Under the pieces are notes generated by a model, which saw only the letters and a program-made list of their open reading frames with translations, was not told the DNA's origin and searched no databases. Of a stretch of 64,000 bases of DNA, positions 53,426 through 62,328 are shown piece after piece. Each line of letters begins with the position of its first letter. Position 1 is the first letter of the stretch. Both the position numbers and the translations under genes were made by a program. The DNA is taken from the NCBI RefSeq assembly GCF_019703855.1, contig NZ_AP024086.1:4236501-4300500 (forward strand), in the 5' to 3' direction. The DNA is from Desulfomarina profundi (GTDB lineage Bacteria > Desulfobacterota > Desulfobulbia > Desulfobulbales > Desulfocapsaceae).

Positions 53426-53454
53426 TTGACATGATCGTCATTTTTACGTATAAT
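53426..53454 (+). promoter_or_regulatory. Consensus sigma-70 promoter of the lrp-like gene
   Basis: TTGACA (53426-53431) and TATAAT (53449-53454) are perfect -35 and -10 hexamers with a 17-base spacer. The spacer overlaps TGAC-ATGATC-GTCA, a dyad that could be an operator for the Lrp protein itself. It lies 35 bases before the start codon. Confidence 0.75.
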
Positions 53455-53488
53455 TTATAAAATAAGCTTAACTCAGTAAAGGTGTACG

Positions 53489-53932
53489 ATGAAAATAGAT
53501 GAAATAAACTACGCGATTATTAATCATCTCAGGGATGGCAGAATACCATTTAAGAAAATTGCAGATTCTCTTGCTGTATCAGAGGGAACGGTTCGGGCAA
53601 GGGTAAAAAAGCTGAAAGATGAAGGTGTTCTCGATATTACGGCTCTTGTTGATCCGGATGCAATACCTGACCAGAGCGTGGTGATGATCGGGGTCCGGTT
53701 GAAGGATATGGACCTTGTGAAGAAAGGGGAGGAGTTTTCCAAGCTGCGGGGAGTGATTTCCGTGTGTGTTGTAACCGGTCGTTTTGATTTGATTCTGACG
53801 GTTATGTTAACCAAGGAATTCACCATGCTTGAGTTTTATACAGAAGAGGTTTCAAAGCTTGAAAATGTCAGGGCTGTAGAGACATTTGTGGTCTATAAGA
53901 GTTTTAATCTCAAGGTTCCTCTGACGTTGTAG
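53489..53932 (+). CDS. Lrp/AsnC-family transcriptional regulator
   Basis: 147 residues with an N-terminal helix-turn-helix (INHLRDGRIPFKKIADSLAVSEGTVRARVKKLKDEGV) and a C-terminal RAM effector domain (VVTGRFDLILTVMLT; VRAVETFVVYKSFN). The Gly-Arg-x-Asp-L turn is the amino-acid sensing loop. AAAGG precedes the ATG. It stands just before gcvT on the same strand, so it probably controls glycine cleavage in response to glycine or another amino acid. Confidence 0.9.
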   Translation: MKIDEINYAIINHLRDGRIPFKKIADSLAVSEGTVRARVKKLKDEGVLDITALVDPDAIPDQSVVMIGVRLKDMDLVKKGEEFSKLRGVISVCVVTGRFDLILTVMLTKEFTMLEFYTEEVSKLENVRAVETFVVYKSFNLKVPLTL

Positions 53933-53956
53933 AAAAGCGGCATGGCCGGAACAAAT

Positions 53957-54005
53957 GGCTCAGTAATTTATGCCCTCCGGGTGCAAAAAAAATGAAAATC
54001 CGACT
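53957..54005 (+). repeat. Family 4 short repeat, copy 2
   Basis: GGCTCAGTAATTTATGCC, then CTCCGGGTGCAAAAA, then ATGAAAATCCGAC, matching the reverse complement of 35157-35206. It lies in the 130-base gap between the lrp-like gene and gcvT. I see no glycine riboswitch there. Confidence 0.5.
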
Positions 54006-54063
54006 GTGGCACAACAACCTTTGGTCGCGGGATTTTCTGATAAACAACTATGGATAACGTGAC

Positions 54064-55338
54064 ATGAAAAAAGAGAAAAAGACGGTTCTTCACGGTTTTC
54101 ACCTGGAAAAAGGAGCCAATATGGCCTCTTTTGGTGGATATGATATGCCGCTGTGGTATTCCACCGGAGTTAAAGCGGAACATCTGGCTGTAATTCAGGG
54201 TGCCGGAGTTTTTGATACCAGTCATATGGCCGTGGTGATGGTGCGGGGCGACGGGGCAAGGGAATTGCTGCAGCGTTGTTTTACCAAGGATCTTGAAAGA
54301 TCTGTCGGTCGCGGAAAAACACCTCTTATCATTGGCCGGTGTGTCTACGGCATTTTTCTCCACCCGGATGGAACTGTTATTGATGATGCCATTGTCTATC
54401 AGCTCGGTGTGAAAGAATATATGGTTGTTGTCAATGCTGGAATGGGGCCGATGGTGGCCGATCATCTGCTGAAAGCGGTGGAAGATGATACCCGGGTGGA
54501 GGACCTGACTGACAGGGTGGGGAAGATGGATATTCAGGGAATTGCCTCTGCCAGAATTCTGAAAAAAATTATGAGGGATCCGGAGACACTTTTTGAAGGG
54601 ATGGTCTATTTTTCCTTCAAAGGTGGTTTTGGCAGTTTCCCCACAGCTGTTACCGAAACTGAATTACTGGATGGTACACGGGTTCTTGTATCCCGGACGG
54701 GATACACAGGAGAATTTGGTTTTGAGCTCTTTGTGGAAAGAGAACAACTCGAATCTCTCTGGAATCAACTGCTTGTTGCGGGAGAGGAATACGGAGTCAT
54801 CCCTTGCGGGCTTGCAGCCAGAGATTCTCTACGGGCCGGAGCCGTTTTGCCCCTTTCTCACCAGGACATAGGTCCCTGGCCGTTTCTGGCCAATCCCTGG
54901 CAGTTTGCTCTTTGCTGGAATGACGATCAAAACGGTTTTACCAAGGATTTTATTGGGGCGGATGCTCTTCTTGAGGAAACAGATCTTCAGTATACCTATG
55001 CGTTTGCGGGTTTTGATCCGCGGAAAATCAGCAGTGAAGCCAGTTATGTAACAGATTCCGGGAAAAATAAAATCGGGACTATTCTCACCTGTACCACGGA
55101 TATGGCAATTGGCAGACAGAATGGACAGATAGTTTCTATTGCTGAAAATACAGGGGATGAAAGAGGAAAGTCTTTTACACCCAAAGGGTTGTCGTGCGGT
55201 TTTGTTCTGCTGGAAAAAAAATGTGAAACTGGAGAGGAAATTTACCTTACTGATGGAAAGAGAAAGCTGAAGGTGGAAATACGAAGCGATGTCCGGCCGG
55301 GGAGAACCGCCAGGTTGCCCATCAGGACAATGGTTTGA
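54064..55338 (+). CDS. gcvT: Glycine cleavage system T protein (aminomethyltransferase)
   Basis: 424 residues, longer than the usual 360. The folate-binding GcvT domain is clear: YDMPLWYSTGVKAEHLAVIQGAGVFDTSHM, GKMDIQGIAS, VSRTGYTGEFGFELF, and GLAARDSLRAGAVLPL. The C-terminal barrel (GLSCGFVLLEKK) follows. It takes the aminomethyl group from GcvH and forms methylene-tetrahydrofolate and ammonia. First gene of the gcvT-gcvH-gcvPA-gcvPB-lipB-lipA operon, where the lipoylation genes serve GcvH. The family's VYTLLLNE-type segment is replaced by CVYGIFLHPDGTV. Confidence 0.92.
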   Translation: MKKEKKTVLHGFHLEKGANMASFGGYDMPLWYSTGVKAEHLAVIQGAGVFDTSHMAVVMVRGDGARELLQRCFTKDLERSVGRGKTPLIIGRCVYGIFLHPDGTVIDDAIVYQLGVKEYMVVVNAGMGPMVADHLLKAVEDDTRVEDLTDRVGKMDIQGIASARILKKIMRDPETLFEGMVYFSFKGGFGSFPTAVTETELLDGTRVLVSRTGYTGEFGFELFVEREQLESLWNQLLVAGEEYGVIPCGLAARDSLRAGAVLPLSHQDIGPWPFLANPWQFALCWNDDQNGFTKDFIGADALLEETDLQYTYAFAGFDPRKISSEASYVTDSGKNKIGTILTCTTDMAIGRQNGQIVSIAENTGDERGKSFTPKGLSCGFVLLEKKCETGEEIYLTDGKRKLKVEIRSDVRPGRTARLPIRTMV

Positions 55339-55373
55339 GACTTGCAGAAAAATAAAAACCCAGGGAGGAATTG

Positions 55374-55769
55374 ATGAAAGAGTTAAATGAGCTGAATTTA
55401 CCGGAGGACCTGCGATACACTGAAGATCATGAATGGGCGACCACCGGAGGAGAAACTTTGAAAATCGGTGTCAGTGATTATGCCCAGGATCAGCTGGGGG
55501 ATATCGTTTTTGTGGAGGTTCCGGAAGTGGGGGACAGTTTTGACAAGGGGGACGAATTTGGAACCCTGGAATCAGTAAAAGCTGTTTCCGAGCTTTATCT
55601 GCCCGTTGGCGGGGAGATTGTTGCTGTCAATGAAGCTCTGGAAGACAGCCCTGAACTGATCAATGAAGATCCGTATGCAAACTGGATTGTCGAAATAAAA
55701 CCGGCGGATACCGGTGAGCTCGAACAACTCCTCACTGTTGAGGCATATCGAGAGATTTTGAAGGGGTAA
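55374..55769 (+). CDS. gcvH: Glycine cleavage system H protein
   Basis: 131 residues of the lipoyl carrier family. YTEDHEWATTGGETLKIGVSDYAQDQLGDIVFVEVP is the standard N-terminus, and the lipoylated Lys is in GTLESVKAVSELYLPVGG. It shuttles the aminomethyl intermediate between P, T and the dihydrolipoamide dehydrogenase. The ATG at 55374 follows AGGGAGGAAT; the TTG just before is an artefact. Confidence 0.95.
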   Translation: MKELNELNLPEDLRYTEDHEWATTGGETLKIGVSDYAQDQLGDIVFVEVPEVGDSFDKGDEFGTLESVKAVSELYLPVGGEIVAVNEALEDSPELINEDPYANWIVEIKPADTGELEQLLTVEAYREILKG

Positions 55770-55773
55770 AACC

Positions 55774-57098
55774 ATGCGCTATTTACCGCACACAGACGAA
55801 GATGTTCAGGAGATGCTGAAGGCCGTTGGTCGAAAGAGTCTTGACGAACTTTTTGGTTCCATACCGGATGGATGCAGGATTGATGGGGAAATTCCTCTGC
55901 CGCCTGCTCTGGATGAATGGGAGTTGAAGAGTCATGCTGCTGAAATGGCGTCCATGATGAAGCCGGAGACAACTGTTTTGATTGGTGCCGGCAGCTATCA
56001 GCATCATATCCCGGAAACCATAAATAACCTCATGAGCCGCTCGGAATTCTTGACGGCATATACGCCTTACCAGCCCGAGATGGCCCAGGGAACTCTCCAG
56101 GGAATATTTGAGTACCAGACCTATACTGCCAGGTTGCTTGGTATGGATGTAGCCAACGCCTCGATGTACGATGGAGGATCGGCTCTTGCCGAGGCGCTGC
56201 TGATGGCGCTCAGAATTTCCAGGAAGAAAAGGACAGTGGCGCTTTCCGCAGCTGTTCACCCGCATTACCGTGAAGTTGTTGCCACCTACCTGAAACCGAC
56301 TGACTTTGAAATTGTGGAATTGCCGGTTCTGGAGGATGGAAGGACTGATCTGAGTGGTGTCGCAGATCTGGACAGCCTTGCAGTGGTGGCGGTACAGTCG
56401 CCGAACTTTTTTGGTGTCATTGAAGATCTTGAGGCTGTAGCTTCTGTTGCCCATGGCGTTGATGCGCTGGCAGTAAGCTGTTTTTCAGAACCCCTTGCTT
56501 ATGGTCTTCTTAAAAATCCGGGGACATGCGGTATTGATATTGCCTGCGGAGAGGGCCAGAGTTTTGGTATGAATCGCTCCTTCGGTGGCCCTGGACTGGG
56601 GATGTTCGGCTGCAGGGAAAAGTTCACCAGAAATATGCCGGGAAGGCTGGTCGGGCAGACTGTGGACCTGGATGGCAGGCGGGGATTTGTTTTGACCCTT
56701 GCAACCCGGGAGCAGCATATCAGAAGAGAAAAGGCCACGTCCAATATCTGTTCAAACCAGGGTATCTGTACCCTGATAGCTACCATGTATATGGCCTCCC
56801 TCGGGGCAGCGGCCTGCGTGAACTGGCAGGACTTAATTACAGCAAGGCAGAATATTTTAAGAATGAACTTGTAAAGAAAGGAGCCACTCCCGTTTTTCGC
56901 GGGCCAACTTTCAATGAATTTGTGGTGGAGTTCAAAAATGATTTTCAGCCGGTTCGTGAGCGTCTCTTGAAAAAGGGGATTGTTGCCGGGTTGGAGCTGG
57001 GTCGTTACTATCCGGAAATGGCCGGGCAATATCTTTTCTGCGCCACAGAGGTTGTCAGGAAAGAGATTATCGATACAGTAGTCAGTGAGGTGCAGTGA
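55774..57098 (+). CDS. gcvPA: Glycine dehydrogenase (decarboxylating) subunit 1, GcvPA (one frameshift)
   Basis: About 442 residues. MRYLPHTDEDVQEMLKAVG, FLTAYTPYQPEMAQGTLQGIFEYQT and NMPGRLVGQTVD are typical of the N-terminal half of the split P protein. The first frame ends in a false tail after SLGAA at 56811, and the true sequence continues as GLRELAGLNYSKAEYFKNEL in another frame to TGA 57096-57098. One added G at GG 56811-56812 fixes it. The end overlaps the gcvPB start (TGATG). Together PA and PB decarboxylate glycine with PLP. Confidence 0.9.
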
Positions 57099-58567
57099 TG
57101 GAAACTCCAATGACTGAAAAAGCTGGTGCCAGCGGTCTTATTTTTAATGAGCCCCTTCTCTGGGAGAAGGGGAAAAAAGGCAGGAGGGCAATGTCCGTTC
57201 CTGCTCATGATGTAGGAAAAGCGAAGCTGCCGGAAGAACTGCTGGGAGAAAAAATAGATTTTCCTGATCTCAGTGAAGTGGATGTTGTCCGCCACTATAC
57301 CCGGCTGTCCCAATGGAATTTTGGTGTCGATTCCGGAATGTATCCTCTGGGTTCCTGCACCATGAAATATAACCCGAAGATTAATGAAAAGATTGCGGCA
57401 ACTCCTGAAATTGCAGCAGCTCACCCCATGCTGGATGATATTCTTGTCCAGGGCACTTTGAAGATTCTTTATGATCTGCAGAATTATCTGGCGGCTATAA
57501 CTGGTCTTCCCGCGGTTTCTCTTCAACCGGCAGCCGGTGCCCACGGAGAGTTAACCGGCATGTTGATTTTTGCAGCATACCACAGGAGTCGCAACTCAAA
57601 AAGAACAAAGATCCTGATACCGGACACGGCCCATGGTACCAATCCGGCCAGTGCGGCTCTCTGCGGCTATAAACCTGTGCCGATTAAATCAAGTGTCAAT
57701 GGAATCATTGATCCGGAGCTGGTAGCAGAGAAAATGGATGATGAGACTGCCGGTATTATGATCACCAATCCAAATACTCTTGGGCTTTTTGAGACAAATA
57801 TCAGAGAAGTTGCCGAGATTGTCCATGCCAGGGGAGGGCTGGTTTACGGGGATGGTGCAAATATGAATGCCGTAATGGGTATCATAGATGCCGGTAAATG
57901 CGGTGTCGATGTGATGCACCTTAATCTGCATAAGACTTTTTCCACTCCCCACGGTGGTGGCGGGCCTGGTGCGGGTCCGGTCTGTGTGACTGAAGAACTT
58001 GCACCTTTCCTTCCAGTCCCACGTGTTGTTGCAGATGGTGAGGGATATCGTCTTGATTTCGATGCACCGGAATCTGTAGGCCGCGTCCATGCATTTCATG
58101 GAAATTTTGGGGTACTGGTGAAGGCTTGGTCCTACATCCTTTCCATGGGTGGCAGGAATCTTAAAAAGGCAAGTCAGTATGCGGTACTGAGTGCCGCTTA
58201 TATCAAGGAACAGTTGCGGGACACTCTTACCCTTGCCTACGATAGATCCTGTATGCACGAATGTGTCTTTTCAGACAAGTCGCTGCAGAAGTATGGTGTT
58301 TCTACACTTGATCTGGCAAAAAGGCTGATAGATTACGGTTATCATCCGCCGACCATTTACTTTCCCCTTGTGGTGGCCGGTGCCATTATGATCGAACCCA
58401 CTGAAACGGAATGCAAAGAGGATATAGATCAGTTTATCCAGGCAGTAAAGGATATTGTCAAAGAAGCCCACGAGAATCCTGACCTGCTCCATAATGCGCC
58501 CATGGTTACCAAGCTGAAAAGACTGGATGAAACCAGGGCGGCGAGGCGCCCCTGTCTCCGTGGCTGA
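57098..58567 (+). CDS. gcvPB: Glycine dehydrogenase (decarboxylating) subunit 2, GcvPB
   Basis: 489 residues. The PLP-binding Lys is in HLNLHKTFSTPHGGGGPGAGP. Other P-protein motifs are YPLGSCTMKYNPKINE, LQPAAGAHGELTGML and IPDTAHGTNPASAALCGY. Start ATG at 57098 overlaps the gcvPA stop. The C-terminal end overlaps the lipB start by 8 bases. It gives a complete P protein with GcvPA; no dihydrolipoamide dehydrogenase (L protein) gene is in the window. Confidence 0.95.
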   Translation: METPMTEKAGASGLIFNEPLLWEKGKKGRRAMSVPAHDVGKAKLPEELLGEKIDFPDLSEVDVVRHYTRLSQWNFGVDSGMYPLGSCTMKYNPKINEKIAATPEIAAAHPMLDDILVQGTLKILYDLQNYLAAITGLPAVSLQPAAGAHGELTGMLIFAAYHRSRNSKRTKILIPDTAHGTNPASAALCGYKPVPIKSSVNGIIDPELVAEKMDDETAGIMITNPNTLGLFETNIREVAEIVHARGGLVYGDGANMNAVMGIIDAGKCGVDVMHLNLHKTFSTPHGGGGPGAGPVCVTEELAPFLPVPRVVADGEGYRLDFDAPESVGRVHAFHGNFGVLVKAWSYILSMGGRNLKKASQYAVLSAAYIKEQLRDTLTLAYDRSCMHECVFSDKSLQKYGVSTLDLAKRLIDYGYHPPTIYFPLVVAGAIMIEPTETECKEDIDQFIQAVKDIVKEAHENPDLLHNAPMVTKLKRLDETRAARRPCLRG

Positions 58568-59248
58568 GAAGGATACAGCCCTTGTTGATCTTGGACTCAG
58601 TGAATACAGGGCAACCTATGAACTGCAGGTGGCCCTTGTTGACAGGAGAAAAGAAGGGGACTGTGAAGATGTTTTTCTGGTTACTGAACACCCGTCTGTT
58701 TTTACACTGGGCAGGCGGGGGGCAGGGAGAACCTGATGGTATCTGAGCAGTTCCTGGATGAAAAGAAGATCTCACTGGTACATATTGAACGCGGTGGAGA
58801 TATTACCTATCATGGAGAAGGGCAACTTGTCCTCTATCCGGTTATTCATCTGAGGGAGCGGGGATTGGCAGTGAGTGAATATGTTTTTCTGCTGGAAGAG
58901 ATCATGATCCGCCTTGCTGCGGTTTATGGTGTTCAAGCAGGAAGAGACCCGCGCAACCATGGAGTATGGGTTGGCAACAGGAAGCTGGGCAGTGTCGGTA
59001 TTGCGATTAGACACGGGATCTCTTTTCATGGCCTGGCCCTGAATGTCAACCTGGCTCTGGAACCTTTTTCCTGGGTCAACCCATGCGGATTGCAGGGTGT
59101 CAAAATGACCAGCCTGCAGCAGGAGACAGGCAGGAGAAAGATAGAAACGGGGGATGTAAAGAAAAACCTCAAGGCAATTCTGGGGATTCTCTTTCATGAG
59201 GATTTTCAGGAGTATCCAAAGGAATGGCTTTATGGGCGGATGTGCTGA
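58560..59248 (+). CDS. lipB: Octanoyltransferase LipB (one frameshift)
   Basis: About 229 residues. VDLGLSEYRATYELQ and HPSVFTLGRRG end in a false stop at 58735. The second frame gives VSEQFLDEKKISLVHIERGGDITYHGEGQLVLYPV, WVGNRKLGSVGIAIR (catalytic Lys) and VNPCGLQGVKM (catalytic Cys). One more G in the run GGGGGG (58717-58722) joins them as GRRGGRENLMVSEQ, as in the family. It transfers octanoyl from ACP to GcvH. I start at GTG 58560, overlapping the gcvPB stop; ATG 58527 is possible. Confidence 0.88.
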
Positions 59249-60131
59249 AGGAATCAGGGTAGGTAAGCCGAAATGGCTGCGTCGCAGTCTGCCGAGTGGT
59301 CCGGAGTATGAGAAATTGCGGCAATTGCTGAAATCAAGAGAATTAACAACTGTCTGTCAGGAGGCACAGTGTCCCAATCAGTTTGAATGTTACGGAAAGG
59401 GTACGGCGACATTTATGATTCTGGGTGAGAGATGTACGAGAAACTGTGGTTTCTGTGCTGTAGCTCACAGGCCGGTGGAAGGGCCGGATGAATCGGAACC
59501 GATGCGGGTGGCGGAGGCTGTTGTCTCCCTGAAGCTCCGTTACGCTGTTATAACCTCCGTCACCAGGGATGATCTTGCAGATGGTGGTGCCTCCTTTTTT
59601 GCTGAAACAATACGGGCCATCCGTTTTTGCAGTCCCAAGACTCTGATAGAAGTGTTGATTCCCGATCTCCAGGGTGACTGGCAGAGTCTGCAGACAATTC
59701 TTGATGCAGGGCCAGATGTTTTGAATCATAATATCGAAACTGTGAAAAGGCTCTATTCCCGGGTTCGACCCCAGGCCGTGTATACCAGAAGTCTTGCTCT
59801 GCTCACCGAAGTGAAGAAAAAGAAGAAAGACATGATAACAAAGACGGGTATCATGGTCGGTCTTGGAGAAAGGGCAGAAGAGCTCCTGGAAACATGGCAG
59901 GATTTACGCCAAACAGGTTGTGATCTGTTAACAATTGGACAGTATCTTCAACCGAGTTCAACTCATCTGCAGGTCAAACGTTTTGTGCCTCCGGAAGAAT
60001 TTGAAATTTATCGCGACAAAGCCTTGGGACTTGGATTTTCAGGTGTGGCTTCCGGTCCTTTTGTACGCAGTTCGTATAAAGCTGAGAAGTTGTACCGTAA
60101 AGCCCTGGTAAAAAGTAGGGAAAGAGAATAA
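59232..60131 (+). CDS. lipA: Lipoyl synthase LipA (radical SAM)
   Basis: 299 residues. The auxiliary-cluster Cys triplet is CQEAQCPNQFEC, and the radical SAM motif is CTRNCGFC. GKPKWLRRSLPSG near the start and the final VRSSYKAEKLYRKA (the Ser ligand of the sacrificial cluster) are typical. It inserts two sulfurs into octanoyl-GcvH. I prefer the ATG at 59232 (AAGGAA upstream); ATG 59196 would overlap lipB by 53 bases. Last gene of the glycine cleavage operon. Confidence 0.94.
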   Translation: MGGCAEGIRVGKPKWLRRSLPSGPEYEKLRQLLKSRELTTVCQEAQCPNQFECYGKGTATFMILGERCTRNCGFCAVAHRPVEGPDESEPMRVAEAVVSLKLRYAVITSVTRDDLADGGASFFAETIRAIRFCSPKTLIEVLIPDLQGDWQSLQTILDAGPDVLNHNIETVKRLYSRVRPQAVYTRSLALLTEVKKKKKDMITKTGIMVGLGERAEELLETWQDLRQTGCDLLTIGQYLQPSSTHLQVKRFVPPEEFEIYRDKALGLGFSGVASGPFVRSSYKAEKLYRKALVKSRERE

Positions 60132-60210
60132 CAACCCAATTCGGTTCCGTACCGAACTCAGCCTGATCCTTATAACGCGGGAGATCTGGTGGAGATATGG
60201 GTAATCAAAA

Positions 60211-60251
60211 TAAAAAAAAGGAACTGAACAAAAATATCATCGTTCAGTTCC
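60211..60251 (-). terminator. Rho-independent terminator for the glycine-zipper gene
   Basis: GGAACTGAAC (60220-60229) pairs with GTTCAGTTCC (60242-60251). The run of A at 60212-60219 is a T tract on the minus strand, so it ends transcription coming from the gene at 60453. Confidence 0.8.
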
Positions 60252-60276
60252 TTCAAAAGTTCAGATCTGAAATAAG

Positions 60277-60437
60277 ATGATCTCGTAAAAAGTCGTTCAA
60301 CGTTCTCAGATGGACTCTGGAAAAACTTCGATTACAAGGCGTGGTGGTGTCGTGTAAGCGCAGGCGTACATATAGTACGTCGAGCATTACACGATCACCC
60401 CACAACGCAGTAGATCGGAGTTTTTACGAGTCCATCA
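60277..60437. mobile_element. MITE-like palindromic element with 16-bp ends
   Basis: The ends are GATGATCTCGTAAAAA (60277-60292) and, on the other strand, GATGGACTCGTAAAAA. A second nested palindrome lies inside: AAAACTTCGATTACAAGGCG...GTGTCGTGTAAGC against GCATTACACGATCACC...CGGAGTTTT. No coding capacity. It sits between the lipA and glycine-zipper genes. It looks like a non-autonomous element; only one copy is in the window. Confidence 0.65.
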
Positions 60438-60452
60438 AATAAAACAATTTCC

Positions 60453-60908
60453 TTAATTCTGCAGCACCCACTGTCCTCTGCTGTTTCTGCAGGCTGTTGT
60501 ATAGGTTTTCTGGGCTTTTCCGTCTATTGTAGCCAGTATTTCAGCCTGTCTGCAAGGGGTATCCGGTTTCGCCTTGGGATAGTAGGCGGGTTGCGGTGTT
60601 ACCTGGTAGGTATTGCCGGTGTCCGGATTGCGCCAGGTTGAGGCCCTGCCGGATGGTGCTTCTTCGTATACACGGTTTAACCGCTGTCTGTCATATTTAT
60701 CCATTTCATTGCCGACAATATAGCCGAGCATGGTTCCCAAGGCTGCCCCTATCAGGGTTGCCTCCGTATTTCGGCCTATGGCCTGGCCAATTATTGCGCC
60801 ACTCGCCGCCCCGATACCGGCCCCGGCGGTTCCTTGGGATACCTGGCCCCCGCAGCTGCTCAGAGTCACTACAAATGCAAGCAGGATTGGTAATGTAAAA
60901 TATTTCAT
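60453..60908 (-). CDS. Glycine-zipper outer-membrane lipoprotein
   Basis: 151 residues. A lipoprotein signal (LLAFVVTLSSC, Cys at about 19) is followed by a glycine zipper (GTAGAGIGAASGAIIGQAIG; LIGAALGTMLGYIVGNEMD) of the rickettsial 17-kDa antigen type. The C-terminal 70 residues (RASTWRNPDTGNTYQVTPQ; YTTACRNSRGQWVLQN) form a small domain with two Cys that could make a disulfide. Probably an outer-membrane structural lipoprotein. No operon partner. Confidence 0.85.
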   Translation of the reverse strand: MKYFTLPILLAFVVTLSSCGGQVSQGTAGAGIGAASGAIIGQAIGRNTEATLIGAALGTMLGYIVGNEMDKYDRQRLNRVYEEAPSGRASTWRNPDTGNTYQVTPQPAYYPKAKPDTPCRQAEILATIDGKAQKTYTTACRNSRGQWVLQN

Positions 60909-61143
60909 TATCTTATCTCCAATAAATCAGAATGTGTTTTACTTATGCTGTTACCACTGTGCGCGCAAAAATCAACGCATCACTATGAAGACAAAGATCC
61001 AGGCTGGCGTACGCGTCAGCAGGTATCTGTTGTGTTTATCAGTGCTTGACAGGGAGTAACAACTATGAATGTATTCAGTTAAAACAGTTTGGTTTGCATG
61101 CCATTACATATACAATTATCCATTTTATTCTGGTATTGCAAGT

Positions 61144-62328
61144 CTATAAAGAGGGAAGACTTCCATGAGAGGAAAGATTGTTGAAATTTTTTATACTTTG
61201 TTTTGGGGTTACGGTATGTTGAGTCGGTGGAACCGTCAGTTTGAGGGATGAAAAAAAATCGGGAAGATCAGCCTTTCTTTTTTCTTTCTCTTCAAAAGTG
61301 TTTACAATTTTTCCGGTTCTTTGAAATGAATTGCAATACAAACCGTCAATTGCAGTTTTTTGAAGAAAATACAGGAGCAGAGAAGGATAATCGCTAGCAT
61401 AGGCCGGGAATGGTTCAGATCTTTTTTTGAGCTGAATAGCAAAGATGCGCACACCATATTGCTGGAGGGTGGTTGTATAATCCTGCAGGATGGGGTTCCC
61501 TTCCCGGTCAAGGAGCAAACTGCCGGGAAGAGCCAGGGCTGCAGCATAACCGGCGAGAATTCTTCTACCGCTGTTGGTAAAGAGCCAGTCATAGTTGTAG
61601 GGGATATATTCTCCCAGAATTTTCTGTCTTGCTTCGACAATGTCCTCATTTCCAACCATCTGAATAAGCGGCAGATCCATCTGTCTTGCCGGCATCAGCC
61701 TGTCGTGGATTCGCTGCAGTTCTTCCGGATCAAAACACTGGAGAAAAAGATTGCTTTTCCTGTCTGTGTAGCCGTAAAGCTGAAGAGTATCGAGTATAGC
61801 GGAGCTGATGTCCCTGTCGTGGTCATGAAAAAACCAGGGCTGTTTGATTTCCAGGCTGATTCCCATGGAATATTCAGCAGATGTTTTTTCTTTTTTTCCC
61901 ATTATTTTTTCCAGTCTTCGAATCAGCGCCAACTCTTCCTGCAGGGTTGGAATGGCCATGGAAAGGGCGGAAGAATCGGTTTCAAAAACATTATGCAGGC
62001 GAAGCTGGCGAATTTCCTGCAGGGTAAAGTCAATGACATAAAAATTACCGTCTTCACGATTTCGTTCGGGAAAGAGATTGGCGACATCCGTCAGCCGGTT
62101 CAGGGTAAGATCCCGGAAGACAACGAGCTGATTATCCGAAGTCATCCCCACGTGGAGTTCGATATACGGTGCATTCTCTGCGGCTGCCAGCACAACAGCA
62201 GGCAGGGTATGTTCTATGAGACTGTCGCCTCCTCCGTTACGTACAATGATGGTTTTTTCTGTTGCTGATACGGATACGGCAAAAAAAAGAAGAAAAGAGA
62301 AAAGCAGAAAGACATGATGTTTTTTCAT
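61144..62328 (-). CDS. GlpQ-like exported protein with degenerate active site
   Basis: 394 residues with a signal peptide (MKKHHVFLLFSFLLFFAVSVSA). It follows the periplasmic glycerophosphodiester phosphodiesterase GlpQ closely: SLIEHTLPAVVLAAAENAPYIE, LNRLTDVANLFPERNREDGNFYVIDFTL and YDWLFTNSGRR. The catalytic motifs are changed. GlpQ HRG is VRNGG here, the metal-binding E-x-D is ELH, and the second catalytic LHDH is FRDL. Both general acid/base His are gone. It is probably not a phosphodiesterase; a binding role or an altered enzyme is possible. Its 5' end overlaps the HAD gene stop by 4 bases. Confidence 0.8.
   Translation of the reverse strand: MKKHHVFLLFSFLLFFAVSVSATEKTIIVRNGGGDSLIEHTLPAVVLAAAENAPYIELHVGMTSDNQLVVFRDLTLNRLTDVANLFPERNREDGNFYVIDFTLQEIRQLRLHNVFETDSSALSMAIPTLQEELALIRRLEKIMGKKEKTSAEYSMGISLEIKQPWFFHDHDRDISSAILDTLQLYGYTDRKSNLFLQCFDPEELQRIHDRLMPARQMDLPLIQMVGNEDIVEARQKILGEYIPYNYDWLFTNSGRRILAGYAAALALPGSLLLDREGNPILQDYTTTLQQYGVRIFAIQLKKRSEPFPAYASDYPSLLLYFLQKTAIDGLYCNSFQRTGKIVNTFEEKEKRKADLPDFFSSLKLTVPPTQHTVTPKQSIKNFNNLSSHGSLPSL

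Noticed and set aside
53933-54063. Glycine riboswitch before gcvT
   Set aside because: The gap is only 131 bases, lacks the tandem aptamer layout, and carries a dispersed repeat. The Lrp gene is a better candidate regulator.
61360-62268. Open frame on the + strand, about 300 codons
   Set aside because: Antisense to the GlpQ-like gene, which has a signal peptide and family motifs. No ribosome site or domain.
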